A stretch of DNA of 64,000 bases from CANLBN01 sp965230205 (GCA_965230205.1 OZ245996.1:1364001-1428000); one strand, 5' to 3'; counted from the first letter of the stretch, positions 17,419 to 25,936 are shown. The notes: generated by a model not told the origin, from the letters alone. Numbers and translations are program-made.

Positions 17419-18195
17419 GTGCTGATAGTTCTTTCACCCGCTAAGACACTTGATTATGAAACACCACCCACCACCAAAAAGTCAACCCAGCCAGTAATGC
17501 TGGATGAATCAGAAATACTGATTAAAGAGCTACGCAAGCTCGCACCGCAGGATATTTCAAAGCTGATGAAGATCAGTGATAAGCTGGGGACATTGAATTA
17601 TGATCGCTATCAGCAATGGCAGCAGCCTTTTACAAAAGACAATGCTAAGCAAGCGATGCTAGCGTTTAAAGGGGATGTTTATACTGGCCTTGACGCGGAA
17701 TCTTTTAATGCAGAAGAACTCGCATTTGCACAGAAGCATCTTCGTATCTTATCGGGCCTGTATGGTTTGTTGAGGCCACTGGACCTTATGCAGGCATATC
17801 GCCTCGAAATGGGCACTAAATTTAGTAATAGTCGTGGTAAGGATCTGTATCAGTTTTGGGAAAACCGTATTACTGAGGTATTAAATAAGCAGTTAAAAAG
17901 CTTAAAAACAGATGTGTTGGTCAATTTAGCATCGAACGAATACTTTAAGTCAGTGAAACCTAAGGAGCTGAATGCTGAGATTATCACCCCTATCTTTAAA
18001 GACCAAAAGAACGGGCAATATAAAATTATCAGTTTTTATGCGAAAAAGGCTAGGGGTTTAATGAGTGCCTATGCCATTAAAAAGGGAATTACTGATGCAG
18101 CAAAGCTAAAGCGCTTCAATTGGGAAGGCTATTCTTATAATAAAGAACTCTCTAAGGGTAATGACTGGGTGTTCACTCGAGACGAGATAGCCTAA
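17419..18195 (+). CDS. yaaA: Peroxide stress protein YaaA (DUF328/UPF0246)
   Basis: Encodes 258 residues. The N-terminus MLIVLSPAKTLDYE, the middle GLYGLLRPLDLMQAYRLEMG and the later FYAKKARGLM are hallmarks of the family. The start codon is GTG. In E. coli YaaA limits free intracellular iron and protects DNA during hydrogen-peroxide stress; its fold binds DNA. It lies within the phosphate region but has no evident link to phosphate. It converges on the lipoprotein gene downstream. An oxyR gene is elsewhere in the window, but no OxyR site is apparent here. Confidence 0.93.
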   Translation: MLIVLSPAKTLDYETPPTTKKSTQPVMLDESEILIKELRKLAPQDISKLMKISDKLGTLNYDRYQQWQQPFTKDNAKQAMLAFKGDVYTGLDAESFNAEELAFAQKHLRILSGLYGLLRPLDLMQAYRLEMGTKFSNSRGKDLYQFWENRITEVLNKQLKSLKTDVLVNLASNEYFKSVKPKELNAEIITPIFKDQKNGQYKIISFYAKKARGLMSAYAIKKGITDAAKLKRFNWEGYSYNKELSKGNDWVFTRDEIA

Positions 18196-18232
18196 ATATC
18201 CTCCGAATAGCCGTAAGGGCTAATCGGTTAAC

Positions 18233-18586
18233 CTACTGATTTAGAGATTGGGCTTGCTGTTTTTGCCATTGTTTATAAGCAGCTTCCCATTCCTTGAACT
18301 CTGCATAGACTTGGCCGCCAGGATCATTGGTTTTGCGCCACTGCTTATAATCGCTATAAGTAGCGGGTTTAGAGTCATCTACGGCTAGCTTTTTGGTTTT
18401 CACCTTCTTTTTCTTTGTCTGAACAGGTCCATCATTGCGCCCAGACAAAGGTGTTTCTGTATTTTCTTCTTCAGCTTTGGGGTCAACCGGTTCTGATGGG
18501 TAGATTGTCTTGGGGGACGAACAGCTAACCACAATCGCCATAACAAGCAGAGTTAGGGCTGATATGCGGTAAAAATGATGGAACAT
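18233..18586 (-). CDS. Lipoprotein of unknown function, paralogue of the gene at 10.5 kb
   Basis: A 117-residue lipoprotein. The signal segment ends in a lipobox-like VVSC (Cys 22). A low-complexity linker rich in Glu, Pro, Thr and Lys follows, including QTKKKKVKTKK, then the C-terminal module YKQWRKTNDPGGQVYAEFKE. This module aligns gaplessly with the one in the protein at 10457-10843. The basic linker could touch nucleic acid, peptidoglycan or lipopolysaccharide, but that is a guess. It is transcribed away from pstS, with the pstS promoter region upstream of it. Confidence 0.68.
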   Translation of the reverse strand: MFHHFYRISALTLLVMAIVVSCSSPKTIYPSEPVDPKAEEENTETPLSGRNDGPVQTKKKKVKTKKLAVDDSKPATYSDYKQWRKTNDPGGQVYAEFKEWEAAYKQWQKQQAQSLNQ

Positions 18587-18711
18587 AGAAAAACTCGTCG
18601 ATACAAATAGGTAAGGGTGAGATAGTAATCATCTGATAAACAACTGTAAAGCCTATCTAATACCCCATTTTTACCTAATTCACCCTATTTATTGCACTGA
18701 TCTGTGGTGGC

Positions 18712-18745
18712 CTGTCATCTTATTGTAATATTCCGGATCTACTAT
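18712..18745 (+). promoter_or_regulatory. Pho-box promoter of pstS
   Basis: CTGTCAT-CTTA-TTGTAAT at 18712-18729 is a good Pho box: the first half is perfect and the second matches at five of seven positions. TACTAT at 18740-18745 starts 10 bp after the box, the standard PhoB-sigma-70 arrangement in which the box replaces the -35 element. Confidence 0.75.
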
Positions 18746-18824
18746 CTCTCCGTCTTAGGAGATAACTATATTCTCATTTTGATCCACAACATACTTATAT
18801 GAATACCCCTATTGGAGGCTTTCA

Positions 18825-19871
18825 GTGAAAAAACTAACTTCAGTTGCTGTTGTTGCAGCGGCAGCATTAACTTTAAGTGTATCAGCGAGCGCTCGTGAGA
18901 GCATCAGCATCGTTGGTTCTTCAACTGTTTACCCTTTTGCGACAACTGTTGCAGAGAAGTTTGGTAAAACGACTAAATTCAAAACACCAACTATCGAATC
19001 AACTGGTTCTGGTGGCGGCGCTAAATTGTTCTGTGCTGGTGTTGGCGTTCAACACCCAGACGTTACTAATGCTTCACGTCGCATGAAAAAAACTGAGTTT
19101 GAAAAATGTTCAGCTAACGGCGTTAAAGTTACTGAAATATTAATCGGTTTTGACGGCATCGCTGTTGCAAACTCTAAAAAATCACAGCAACTTTCTTTAA
19201 CTCGTAAAGATTTGTTCTTAGCATTAGCTAAAAACGTTCCTAACCCTGACGGTTCAGAAACGCTTGTTGCTAACCCATACAAAACATGGAAAGACGTAAA
19301 CGCTGCATTGCCTAACGTTGCTATCGAAGTATTAGGACCTCCTCCAACCTCTGGTACTCGTGACGCGTTTGCTGAACTTGCAATGGAAGGTGGTTGTAAG
19401 AAATTTTCTTTCATCAAAAGCATGAAGAAAAAAGATAAAAAAGCATACAAAGGCATTTGTCACACTGTTCGTGAAGACGGTGCTTATGTTGAAGCAGGCG
19501 AAAACGATAACTTAATCGTTCAAAAGCTACAGAAAAATCCTAATGCTTTAGGTATCTTTGGCTTCAGCTTCTTAGAAGAGAATTCTTCTAAAGTTCAAGG
19601 TTCAAAAGTTGAAGGCGTTGCTCCTACTTTTGAGTCTATCGCAGACAAAAGCTACAAAATCTCTCGCCCATTATACTTCTACGTTAAGAAAAACCACGTA
19701 GGTGTTGTACCTGGTATCGAAGAGTACATCGCTGAGTTCACTAAAGAATCAACTTGGGGCTTGGATGGTTACTTAGCTGAGCGTGGTATGATTCCTCTTA
19801 ATAATGAATTGCGTGCTTCTTTTGCAAGCGATGCAAAATCATTAAAAGAATTGAAGTTGTCAGACTTCTAA
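18825..19871 (+). CDS. pstS: Phosphate ABC transporter, periplasmic phosphate-binding protein PstS
   Basis: Captures phosphate in the periplasm for PstCAB. The signal peptide (MKKLTSVAVVAAAALTLSVS) ends at ASA. The phosphate-binding loops are recognisable: SIVGSSTVYPFATT at the mature start, ESTGSGGGAK, and PPTSGTRDAFAEL. The start is GTG 18825 with GGAGG seven bases upstream. Length (348) fits the PstS type that accompanies long PstC/PstA. Unusually for a pst system it is about 2.8 kb from phoU, behind its own Pho promoter and terminator, and has biased codon use suggesting high expression. Confidence 0.94.
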   Translation: MKKLTSVAVVAAAALTLSVSASARESISIVGSSTVYPFATTVAEKFGKTTKFKTPTIESTGSGGGAKLFCAGVGVQHPDVTNASRRMKKTEFEKCSANGVKVTEILIGFDGIAVANSKKSQQLSLTRKDLFLALAKNVPNPDGSETLVANPYKTWKDVNAALPNVAIEVLGPPPTSGTRDAFAELAMEGGCKKFSFIKSMKKKDKKAYKGICHTVREDGAYVEAGENDNLIVQKLQKNPNALGIFGFSFLEENSSKVQGSKVEGVAPTFESIADKSYKISRPLYFYVKKNHVGVVPGIEEYIAEFTKESTWGLDGYLAERGMIPLNNELRASFASDAKSLKELKLSDF

Positions 19872-19933
19872 AATACAGGAAATAAATTTTTCTCATGGAA
19901 TGAGAGATTAAGGAAGTAAGGTTAAAAGGATAG

Positions 19934-19961
19934 GGCTCGATCGTAAGATCGGGCCTTTTTT
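19934..19961 (+). terminator. Rho-independent terminator of pstS
   Basis: GGCTCGATC (19934-19942), loop GTAA and GATCGGGCC (19947-19955) form a 9-bp stem with one T-G wobble pair, followed by six T at 19956-19961. Confidence 0.9.
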
Positions 19962-20032
19962 GTATTTAGGAGTTTGTATCATTTCTTAAACGAAAAATAT
20001 AACAGCGTTAGTCTTTTATAACCAAATTATTA

Positions 20033-20060
20033 TTGACATCTGATGCGTTCGAGGTAAAGT
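20033..20060 (+). promoter_or_regulatory. Sigma-70 promoter before the DUF938 gene
   Basis: A perfect TTGACA at 20033-20038 and TAAAGT at 20055-20060 with a 16-bp spacer. The coding start is 33 bp beyond the -10 box. Confidence 0.6.
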
Positions 20061-20092
20061 TCCTGTCGAAAATACAATAATTAGAACGTTCT

Positions 20093-20686
20093 ATGATCAA
20101 GCCTTTTTCTCAAGCCTGTGAAAACAATGGCCCTCCCATTTTAAGTCAATTGACCCGCTTACTGTCTGACACAAAAACAGTGTTAGAAGTTGGTAGCGGA
20201 ACAGGTCAACATGCAGCCTATTTTGCTGCAGGATTGCCACAAGTCCTCTGGCAGCCCAGTGACTTGTTAGATAACCATGAAGGTATTAATTTATGGGTAG
20301 AAGATGCTAGCTTAAATAATTTACTTGCACCGATTGAGTACGATGTAACGCAAGCAAATACACTTAAGTCTTATGATGCTATTTTTATGGCGAATACTTT
20401 GCATATTATGCCTTGGCAAGCTGTGGAAGCCTGTATTCAAAATACCACTCATCAGATAAATGATAATGGTTTGTTGATCGTTTACGGTCCTTTTAACTAT
20501 GAGGGTGACTATACCAGCGAGAGTAATGCGCGTTTTGATCAGTGGTTGAAAGCGGCTGATCCGGAAAGAGGTATTCGCGAATTTGAGCGGATTGATAAAT
20601 TAGCGAGAGAGGCTAATTTTATATTCGAAGAAGATATCGCAATGCCGGCTAATAACCGCTTATTAGTCTGGCGCTTTAAACGGTAA
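20093..20686 (+). CDS. DUF938-family SAM-dependent methyltransferase
   Basis: Encodes 197 residues of the class I methyltransferase fold. Motif I appears as VLEVGSGTGQHAAYFA, and the conserved opening KPFSQACENNGPPIL is typical of the DUF938 group. The acidic and aromatic regions following (LWQPSDLLDN, NTLHIMPWQAVE, LIVYGPFNYEGDYTSESNA) also match. The substrate of this family is not known to me. The last 24 bp overlap, tail to tail, with the opposite-strand DUF482 gene, so both stop regions share sequence. It has its own promoter and follows pstS without sharing its transcript. Confidence 0.85.
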   Translation: MIKPFSQACENNGPPILSQLTRLLSDTKTVLEVGSGTGQHAAYFAAGLPQVLWQPSDLLDNHEGINLWVEDASLNNLLAPIEYDVTQANTLKSYDAIFMANTLHIMPWQAVEACIQNTTHQINDNGLLIVYGPFNYEGDYTSESNARFDQWLKAADPERGIREFERIDKLAREANFIFEEDIAMPANNRLLVWRFKR

Positions 20687-21838
20687 ACGTTCACTCGCGC
20701 GTTCTATATACTCGTAGATTTCTCGGGTTTCTGCTTGAATAAAATGATCAATGGCTTCAAAAAATTGATTATCGCTAATCCAGTGATGAGAGTAAGTAGG
20801 AACCGGTGTAAAGCCTCGTTGTATTTTATGTTCTCCCTGCGCACCAGGATCAAATCGTTTTAGTTTATGTTTAATAGCATAATCAATGCCTTGGTAATAA
20901 CATGCTTCAAAATGTAATTGATCGTATTCTTCTTTGCACCCCCAATAACGCCCATAGAGAGTTTGATTGTCCTTAAAATAAAGCGCCGCAGCGATTGTTT
21001 TATCGTCTTTTACTGCTTGCACCATGACGAGATGTTCATTTAATAGTTTGGAAAGTAAAGGGAAAAACTCTTCTGTTAAATAGCCTTGCCGACCACTGCG
21101 CTTAAAATAAGTGAGGTGATAAAATAAATAAAAATGATGCCAATCGGTATCCGTTATCTCATTTCCAGTTTTAACGTGTAGCTCAATATTTTGTTCAGCC
21201 ACTTTGTGTCTCTCTTTATTTAAATTCTTTCGTTTTCTCGAAGAAAATGTTGATAAAAACTCATCAAAGTCTTGGTAATTATTGTTGAGCCAATGGTACT
21301 GGCAGCCAGTGCGCAATAAATAACTATGCTGAGAAAAATATGAATGAGTATTTTCTAAATTAAATAAACAGTGGTAAGAAGAAAGCTTTAACCGTTCAGC
21401 TTCCTTTTCTATCGCATTAAATATAGTGGATAGAATCGATTCAGGGTCTGCATCTTTATCAATTCCCCAGCGGGGCCCGGTTGCTGGCGTAAAGGGTATC
21501 GCATTTAATAACTTGGGATAATATTCTTTGCCATAACGATGGTAGGCATCAGCCCAAGCCCAATCGAAAACATATTCACCATAGGAATGAAATTTCAGAA
21601 ACAATGGCATAACAGCGATAGCGCTTGAGTGCTCGTCTTCTAATACTAAATGGTGAGGCTGCCAGCCCGTTTCTCGAACAGTACTGCCGCTGTCTTCTAG
21701 TGCAACAAAAAATTCGTGCCGTAAAAAAGGGTAGTCTGTCCCACAAAGTGTATTCCAAGTATGAGAATCAATATCATGAATGCTGGAAAGAAAACGACAA
21801 TGCATAGAACGCATAATAGGCATTATAGAGAGAACCAT
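20663..21838 (-). CDS. DUF482 (PF04339) GNAT-like/FemAB-like acyltransferase
   Basis: Encodes about 390 residues. The conserved family features are visible: PLFLKFHSYGEYVFDWAWAD, the segment TPATGPR, KRKNLNKERHKV, and the C-terminal run GRYWGCKEEYDQLHFEACYY with RFDPGAQGEHKIQRGF. These place it in the peptidogalycan-biosynthesis/FemAB-like N-acyltransferase group of the GNAT superfamily; the exact substrate is unknown. Several in-frame Met codons (residues 1, 6, 9, 12) make the start uncertain by about 11 residues. Its 3' end overlaps the DUF938 gene by 24 bp. Confidence 0.85.
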   Translation of the reverse strand: MVLSIMPIMRSMHCRFLSSIHDIDSHTWNTLCGTDYPFLRHEFFVALEDSGSTVRETGWQPHHLVLEDEHSSAIAVMPLFLKFHSYGEYVFDWAWADAYHRYGKEYYPKLLNAIPFTPATGPRWGIDKDADPESILSTIFNAIEKEAERLKLSSYHCLFNLENTHSYFSQHSYLLRTGCQYHWLNNNYQDFDEFLSTFSSRKRKNLNKERHKVAEQNIELHVKTGNEITDTDWHHFYLFYHLTYFKRSGRQGYLTEEFFPLLSKLLNEHLVMVQAVKDDKTIAAALYFKDNQTLYGRYWGCKEEYDQLHFEACYYQGIDYAIKHKLKRFDPGAQGEHKIQRGFTPVPTYSHHWISDNQFFEAIDHFIQAETREIYEYIERASERLPFKAPD

Positions 21839-21967
21839 TAATTAAGAAATAATAATAAGAATAGTAACACACGAATAAAAACAAACGCTGAACACCAGTG
21901 GTAAGTATAGGTGTAGAAAAAGTGTGGCTATTTTTTATTACGGTGATGAGTGGGCATGAATGATAAC

Positions 21968-23281
21968 TCAGGTTTCTGTCGAACCCACTCGTTGAGGGGG
22001 AAATATGCAGCTAAATTGACTGCCTTTTCCATAGTTACTTTCGATTTGGAGCCTGCCATCATGCCGAAGCAATATATGCTTAACAATGGCCAAACCTAAA
22101 CCGGTTCCCCCGGTTTGAATTGATCGACTGGAGTCGACGCGATAGAAACGCTCGGTTAAACGACTAATGTGCTCTTGTTCTATACCAATGCCTTCATCTT
22201 TTACAGAAACCATTAAATGGCCAGTCGTATTAACCTCGATACTGATATCAATGGATTTTCCCGGGTGAGAATATTTCACGGCATTCGTTATCAAATTAGA
22301 AAAAGCACTATGTAGTTCTCTATCGTTGCCTAGCAGTGTCAATGAGGCATCGCAATCTAAATTGATATGATGATTTTTATCGCCACTGATAGTACGTGCT
22401 TCGCCACAAATCATTTCCAATAAAGGTTTTAATTCTACATCCTGTTCGCCTTTACCGGTTCGATCCGTTTCCAGCTTGGACAACATTGTGAGGTCGTTAA
22501 TTAAGGTTGTCATGCGCACGGTTTGTTGTTGCATTTGTTCCAGCGCTTTTTGTAAATGTTTGTTTGTTTGCAGGTTGGGGTCTTGGCTATCTTCCAATGT
22601 TTCGAGATAGCCGCGAATAACTGTCAGTGGTGTTCGCAATTCATGGCTCACATTGGCAACAAAGTCTTTCCGCATTTGTTCCAATTTATAAATACGCGTT
22701 ATATCCCTAACCACTAATAAGGCTTCGCCTTCGCCAAAACGTGTCACTTGAAATTCTAATTGCGTTTCCTGGCTGCTAGGAGAGGGTAACGTCAGGGGGA
22801 TGCTGTAATCGTTGGATTCGAGGTAACTGACAAATCGCGGGTTGCGGATGAAGTTAATAATAGAACTACCGGTATCTCCATGTTTGAGATCCAGTAAGTG
22901 TTCAGTGGCCTGGTTCCACCAGTTGAGGTCGTAGTTTGCGCTTAGCAGGATGACAGCATCATTGAGGGCAGATGTGGTTGCTTCAACACGGCCAATGACT
23001 TTTTGTAGGCGGTTTTTTTCGCGAATTTCCCGGCGTTTTTGTCGGCTAAGCTGATCGAATACTTCGCCCCAGAGACCACTGGCATCAGGGATATCTTCGA
23101 TGCGTTGGCGTTTTAGCCACTTTAACAAACGCCTTAAGTTGAGTAAGTGGTAACAAATATAGGCAACGACAGCAAAGGTTAAGACGATGGCCAATTGCTG
23201 AAGTAGTAAGCCAATAATGAGAAAAGGAATAGATAAACCGAACAGGCGACGGATTTCAGAGGTGATTCCGTAATGCGACAA
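21968..23281 (-). CDS. phoR: Phosphate regulon sensor histidine kinase PhoR
   Basis: Inner-membrane kinase of 437 residues. Two close membrane helices near 12-45 are followed by a charged cytoplasmic linker, a PAS domain (about 100-200) and the catalytic part. The phosphorylated histidine lies in NVSHELRTPLTVIRGYLE; the N box is NLITNAVKYS, and G boxes are DEGIGI and GGTGLGLAIVK. There is no sizeable periplasmic domain, as in E. coli PhoR, which instead senses through PhoU and Pst. It follows phoB by 33 bp and is transcribed with it. Confidence 0.93.
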   Translation of the reverse strand: MSHYGITSEIRRLFGLSIPFLIIGLLLQQLAIVLTFAVVAYICYHLLNLRRLLKWLKRQRIEDIPDASGLWGEVFDQLSRQKRREIREKNRLQKVIGRVEATTSALNDAVILLSANYDLNWWNQATEHLLDLKHGDTGSSIINFIRNPRFVSYLESNDYSIPLTLPSPSSQETQLEFQVTRFGEGEALLVVRDITRIYKLEQMRKDFVANVSHELRTPLTVIRGYLETLEDSQDPNLQTNKHLQKALEQMQQQTVRMTTLINDLTMLSKLETDRTGKGEQDVELKPLLEMICGEARTISGDKNHHINLDCDASLTLLGNDRELHSAFSNLITNAVKYSHPGKSIDISIEVNTTGHLMVSVKDEGIGIEQEHISRLTERFYRVDSSRSIQTGGTGLGLAIVKHILLRHDGRLQIESNYGKGSQFSCIFPPQRVGSTET

Positions 23282-23314
23282 GAGAAAATTCCTTGCGGTA
23301 AAAAAACTGCTATT

Positions 23315-24022
23315 CTATGCCTTCATTGCTAGTTTCGTCGAGAAGCGATATCCCGTACCACGCACCGTTTGAATAAAGCGATCGTGGTTGTCTAATTGCA
23401 GTACTTTCCTCAAGCGGCGAATATGTACGTCAACAGTACGCTCTTCCACGTAGACATTGCCGCCCCATACATGGTCTAGTAACTGGCTGCGTGTATAGAC
23501 TCTATCCTGGTGAGTAAGGAAAAACTCTAATAAGCGGTACTCAGTTGGCCCCATTTGCAACGCTTGTTGATTAATGGTGACTACATGGCTTACCGGGTCC
23601 ATACATAAGCCTTCAACCATAATAGGGCCCAGTGTCGAGATGTCTTCTGTTCGTCTCAACACTGCTTTTAAGCGTGCCACTAGCTCTCTTGGAGAAAATG
23701 GTTTGGTGATGTAATCATCTGCCCCGACGTCCAGGCCTTGAATTTTATTATCTTCCTCGCCTTTAGCGGTCAGCATAATAATAGGAATGGAATTCGTTAA
23801 CTCATCCTTCTTTAAACGGCGCGCCAGTTCAATACCGCTAGTCCCCGGTAACATCCAGTCGAGTAAAATTAAACTCGGTTTTTCATCAACAACAATGGCG
23901 TGCGCCTGTTGGGCATCTTCAGCTTCAAGACACCGATAATCGGCCATCTCCAATGCTATGCGTAACATATCGCGAATAGGGGCTTCATCGTCAACTATAA
24001 GAATGGTTTTATCGTGGTTCAT
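23315..24022 (-). CDS. phoB: Phosphate regulon response regulator PhoB
   Basis: OmpR-class response regulator of 235 residues. The receiver has the acidic pocket IVDDEAPI, the phosphorylated Asp in LILLDWMLPG and Lys in YITKPFSPREL. The DNA-binding winged helix ends with YVEERTVDVHIRRLRKVL and VRGTGYRFS, as in PhoB. It activates genes for phosphate capture when PhoR phosphorylates it. A near-perfect Pho box upstream indicates self-activation, and similar boxes occur before pstS and pstC. With phoR it forms a two-gene operon. Confidence 0.96.
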   Translation of the reverse strand: MNHDKTILIVDDEAPIRDMLRIALEMADYRCLEAEDAQQAHAIVVDEKPSLILLDWMLPGTSGIELARRLKKDELTNSIPIIMLTAKGEEDNKIQGLDVGADDYITKPFSPRELVARLKAVLRRTEDISTLGPIMVEGLCMDPVSHVVTINQQALQMGPTEYRLLEFFLTHQDRVYTRSQLLDHVWGGNVYVEERTVDVHIRRLRKVLQLDNHDRFIQTVRGTGYRFSTKLAMKA

Positions 24023-24067
24023 GATAGATCCGGTATATGAACAGAGTTGCCATTAAATAACGCTTGT

Positions 24068-24085
24068 ATGACAATTATATGACAA
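24068..24085 (-). promoter_or_regulatory. Pho box upstream of phoB
   Basis: Read on the minus strand the site is TTGTCAT-ATAA-TTGTCAT, two identical 7-bp repeats with a 4-bp spacer; only the first base of each half differs from the consensus CTGTCAT. A TTTAAT hexamer, 10 bp further towards phoB (24052-24057), could be its -10 box. This supports positive self-control of phoBR. Confidence 0.85.
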
Positions 24086-24138
24086 ACACCGATAGTTAAC
24101 CTTTAAATATCACACTTTTGTGAAAGCTAAGTGATACT

Positions 24139-25035
24139 TCAGACTAGGGCGTAATGAGCAGCGATACCGACGAAAATGGCGCAGCCAATCCAGTGATTAT
24201 TAATGAAAGCCGCGAAGTAAGCATCGGGCTGGCGACGGCTGATAAGCGACTGGTGATAAACCATGAGGATAGCGGATACAATCATTGCCAGATAATAGAC
24301 AGTCCCTAACTCGAAGCGCTGCCCGATGAGCCAAAAACCAAAAAGGACGATGGTTTGTAGGCTTCCGGTAATGAGTTTTTCATTGCCTTCGAAGAGAATA
24401 GCGGTAGATTTCATACCCATCTTTTTGTCATATTCTCTATCAGTCATACCATAGAAGGTATCGTATACGACGGTTAGCAATAGGCTTGTCACATAAATCA
24501 CAATGACTACCGGTTCAACAGCATTATTCTGTGCCGCAAAGGCCATGGGGATACTCATTGCAAACGCCGCCCCTAATACGACCTGCGGTAAATGAGTATA
24601 GCGTTTCATAAATGGGTAAGCGCAAGCCAGTATTACCGCGACAATGGATAAATAAATAGTCAGTAGGTTAGTGAGTGAGACTAAAAATAATGCGATACAC
24701 AGTAGTATCAAAAAAGCTTTTTTCGCTTGGATCAATGTTAATTCACCGGATGCCAGTGGGCGCTGTATCGTTCGAGCCACATGCTTATCTAAATCGATAT
24801 CCGCCATATCATTAATGATACAGCCCGCAGCGCGCATCACGATGACGCCCAGCGTAAAAATAATAAATACCGAGAGATCAGGAAATCCTTCCGCTGCCAG
24901 CCATAGTGCCCACCAGGTTGGCCATAGTAATAATAAAATGCCAATGGGCTTGTGAAAGCGCATCAATTCCCAATAGGATTTCATTAGCTTTTTATTTGCT
25001 GGCGATAACATTGCTTCGATGGGGGTAACCCTCAT
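24139..25035 (-). CDS. ubiA: 4-hydroxybenzoate octaprenyltransferase UbiA
   Basis: Membrane prenyltransferase of 298 residues that attaches the isoprenoid tail to 4-hydroxybenzoate in ubiquinone synthesis. The two Asp-rich motifs are present: INDMADIDLDKHVART with QRPLASGELT in the first half, and VYDTFYGMTDREYDKKMGMK in the second. About eight or nine membrane helices fill the rest. ATG 25035 gives the family length. It lies downstream of ubiC on the same strand, but 268 bp apart, because a MITE-like element has entered the gap. It is 116 bp upstream of phoB's start region, on the same strand as phoBR. Confidence 0.95.
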   Translation of the reverse strand: MRVTPIEAMLSPANKKLMKSYWELMRFHKPIGILLLLWPTWWALWLAAEGFPDLSVFIIFTLGVIVMRAAGCIINDMADIDLDKHVARTIQRPLASGELTLIQAKKAFLILLCIALFLVSLTNLLTIYLSIVAVILACAYPFMKRYTHLPQVVLGAAFAMSIPMAFAAQNNAVEPVVIVIYVTSLLLTVVYDTFYGMTDREYDKKMGMKSTAILFEGNEKLITGSLQTIVLFGFWLIGQRFELGTVYYLAMIVSAILMVYHQSLISRRQPDAYFAAFINNHWIGCAIFVGIAAHYALV

Positions 25036-25047
25036 GTTTGGTGATTA

Positions 25048-25218
25048 TTTAACCCGGATTATGCACTGGAATCACGGCAGTCTACGCAAGCTCTTGACGC
25101 ACCTGGCAAATTTGGAAATCGCTCACTACCAATAAGGTAGCCACGCTTTTTCCAAATCCACCAGTCACATCAATATCTTACGCATCTTTTCCGCGCCCAA
25201 TGCATAATCCGGGTTTAA
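25048..25218. mobile_element. MITE-like element between ubiC and ubiA
   Basis: CCCGGATTATGCA at 25053-25065 and its exact reverse complement TGCATAATCCGGG at 25201-25213 are terminal inverted repeats of a 161-bp segment. TTTAA lies directly outside both ends (25048-25052 and 25214-25218), like a 5-bp target-site duplication. Inside, ATTTGGAAA and TTTCCAAAT form a second inverted pair around a CTACC/GGTAG hairpin. The element has no coding capacity and would need a transposase from elsewhere. Another reading is an intergenic regulatory repeat family. Confidence 0.6.
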
Positions 25219-25303
25219 TGGATGCTGAATAGGTGGCAGGTTGCCATAAGAGGGGCTATTGGTTCAAGTATGAAATTGACTCAGCTTATGGGCTGGAGGT
25301 TTT

Positions 25304-25936
25304 CTATTCAGGTGATGATTCAGTCAGGCTTTCTAAAAATATTTCACAAACCAGTAAAGGCTTATTTTTGAGGAAAAACAGTGAGCGCCTTCCCCAGCCA
25401 GGCGTAAACTGATGAGAACTTTTGGGGAGGTGGTGGGGCTTCATCGCGGCCAATTGTAAGCCTTGGCGACGCATTGTTGGGTCGGCAAACAGTGCCTCTC
25501 CCAATGGACGGTTACCAAGGTAATGCAGACGGCGCAATGATCCTTTTAACGTGGATAATGGAATAACCGTCCGGGCGCATACCCAGGGAGTATCATTACC
25601 ATAAAGTACGACTTCTCTAACAACAGCCCATCGGTGAGTATTTAATTTAAGTGCCTGATATTCTGACAAGTGGGGTCGCTGAATGCGTTGTTGCAAGACT
25701 TCGACACGCAATCGTCCCTTTGATCGGTCCAGTAACTTCTGAGTCAACGATCCGGGATCCAGTAACCATGCTTTCAGTGCTTTAGGGAGGTGTTGATGCT
25801 TAAACGAAACCGCTTGCCAATTGGGCTCTTTTGGCGAAAGAACCCGTTGTGAAAGCACTTGGGGAACGGCTTGTTGAGAAGCTGCTTTTGTAGAAGCTGT
25901 TTGAGCTGAAACCGCTTGTTTTGGAGCCGAGAGCAC
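25304..25936 (-). CDS. ubiC: Chorismate--pyruvate lyase UbiC, with long N-terminal extension
   Basis: Converts chorismate to 4-hydroxybenzoate and pyruvate, the first dedicated step of ubiquinone synthesis, feeding UbiA. Family features are LPKALKAWLLDPGSLTQKL, the RWAVVREVVLYG stretch, WVCARTVIP and the GNRPLGEALF segment. The start available is GTG 25936, since a stop lies a few codons upstream. This gives 210 residues, about 30-45 more than usual, because the first 45 residues are a low-complexity run rich in Gln, Ala, Ser and Val. A shorter form from GTG 25858 is possible but lacks a ribosome site. The C-terminus looks complete. Confidence 0.88.
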   Translation of the reverse strand: MLSAPKQAVSAQTASTKAASQQAVPQVLSQRVLSPKEPNWQAVSFKHQHLPKALKAWLLDPGSLTQKLLDRSKGRLRVEVLQQRIQRPHLSEYQALKLNTHRWAVVREVVLYGNDTPWVCARTVIPLSTLKGSLRRLHYLGNRPLGEALFADPTMRRQGLQLAAMKPHHLPKSSHQFTPGWGRRSLFFLKNKPLLVCEIFLESLTESSPE

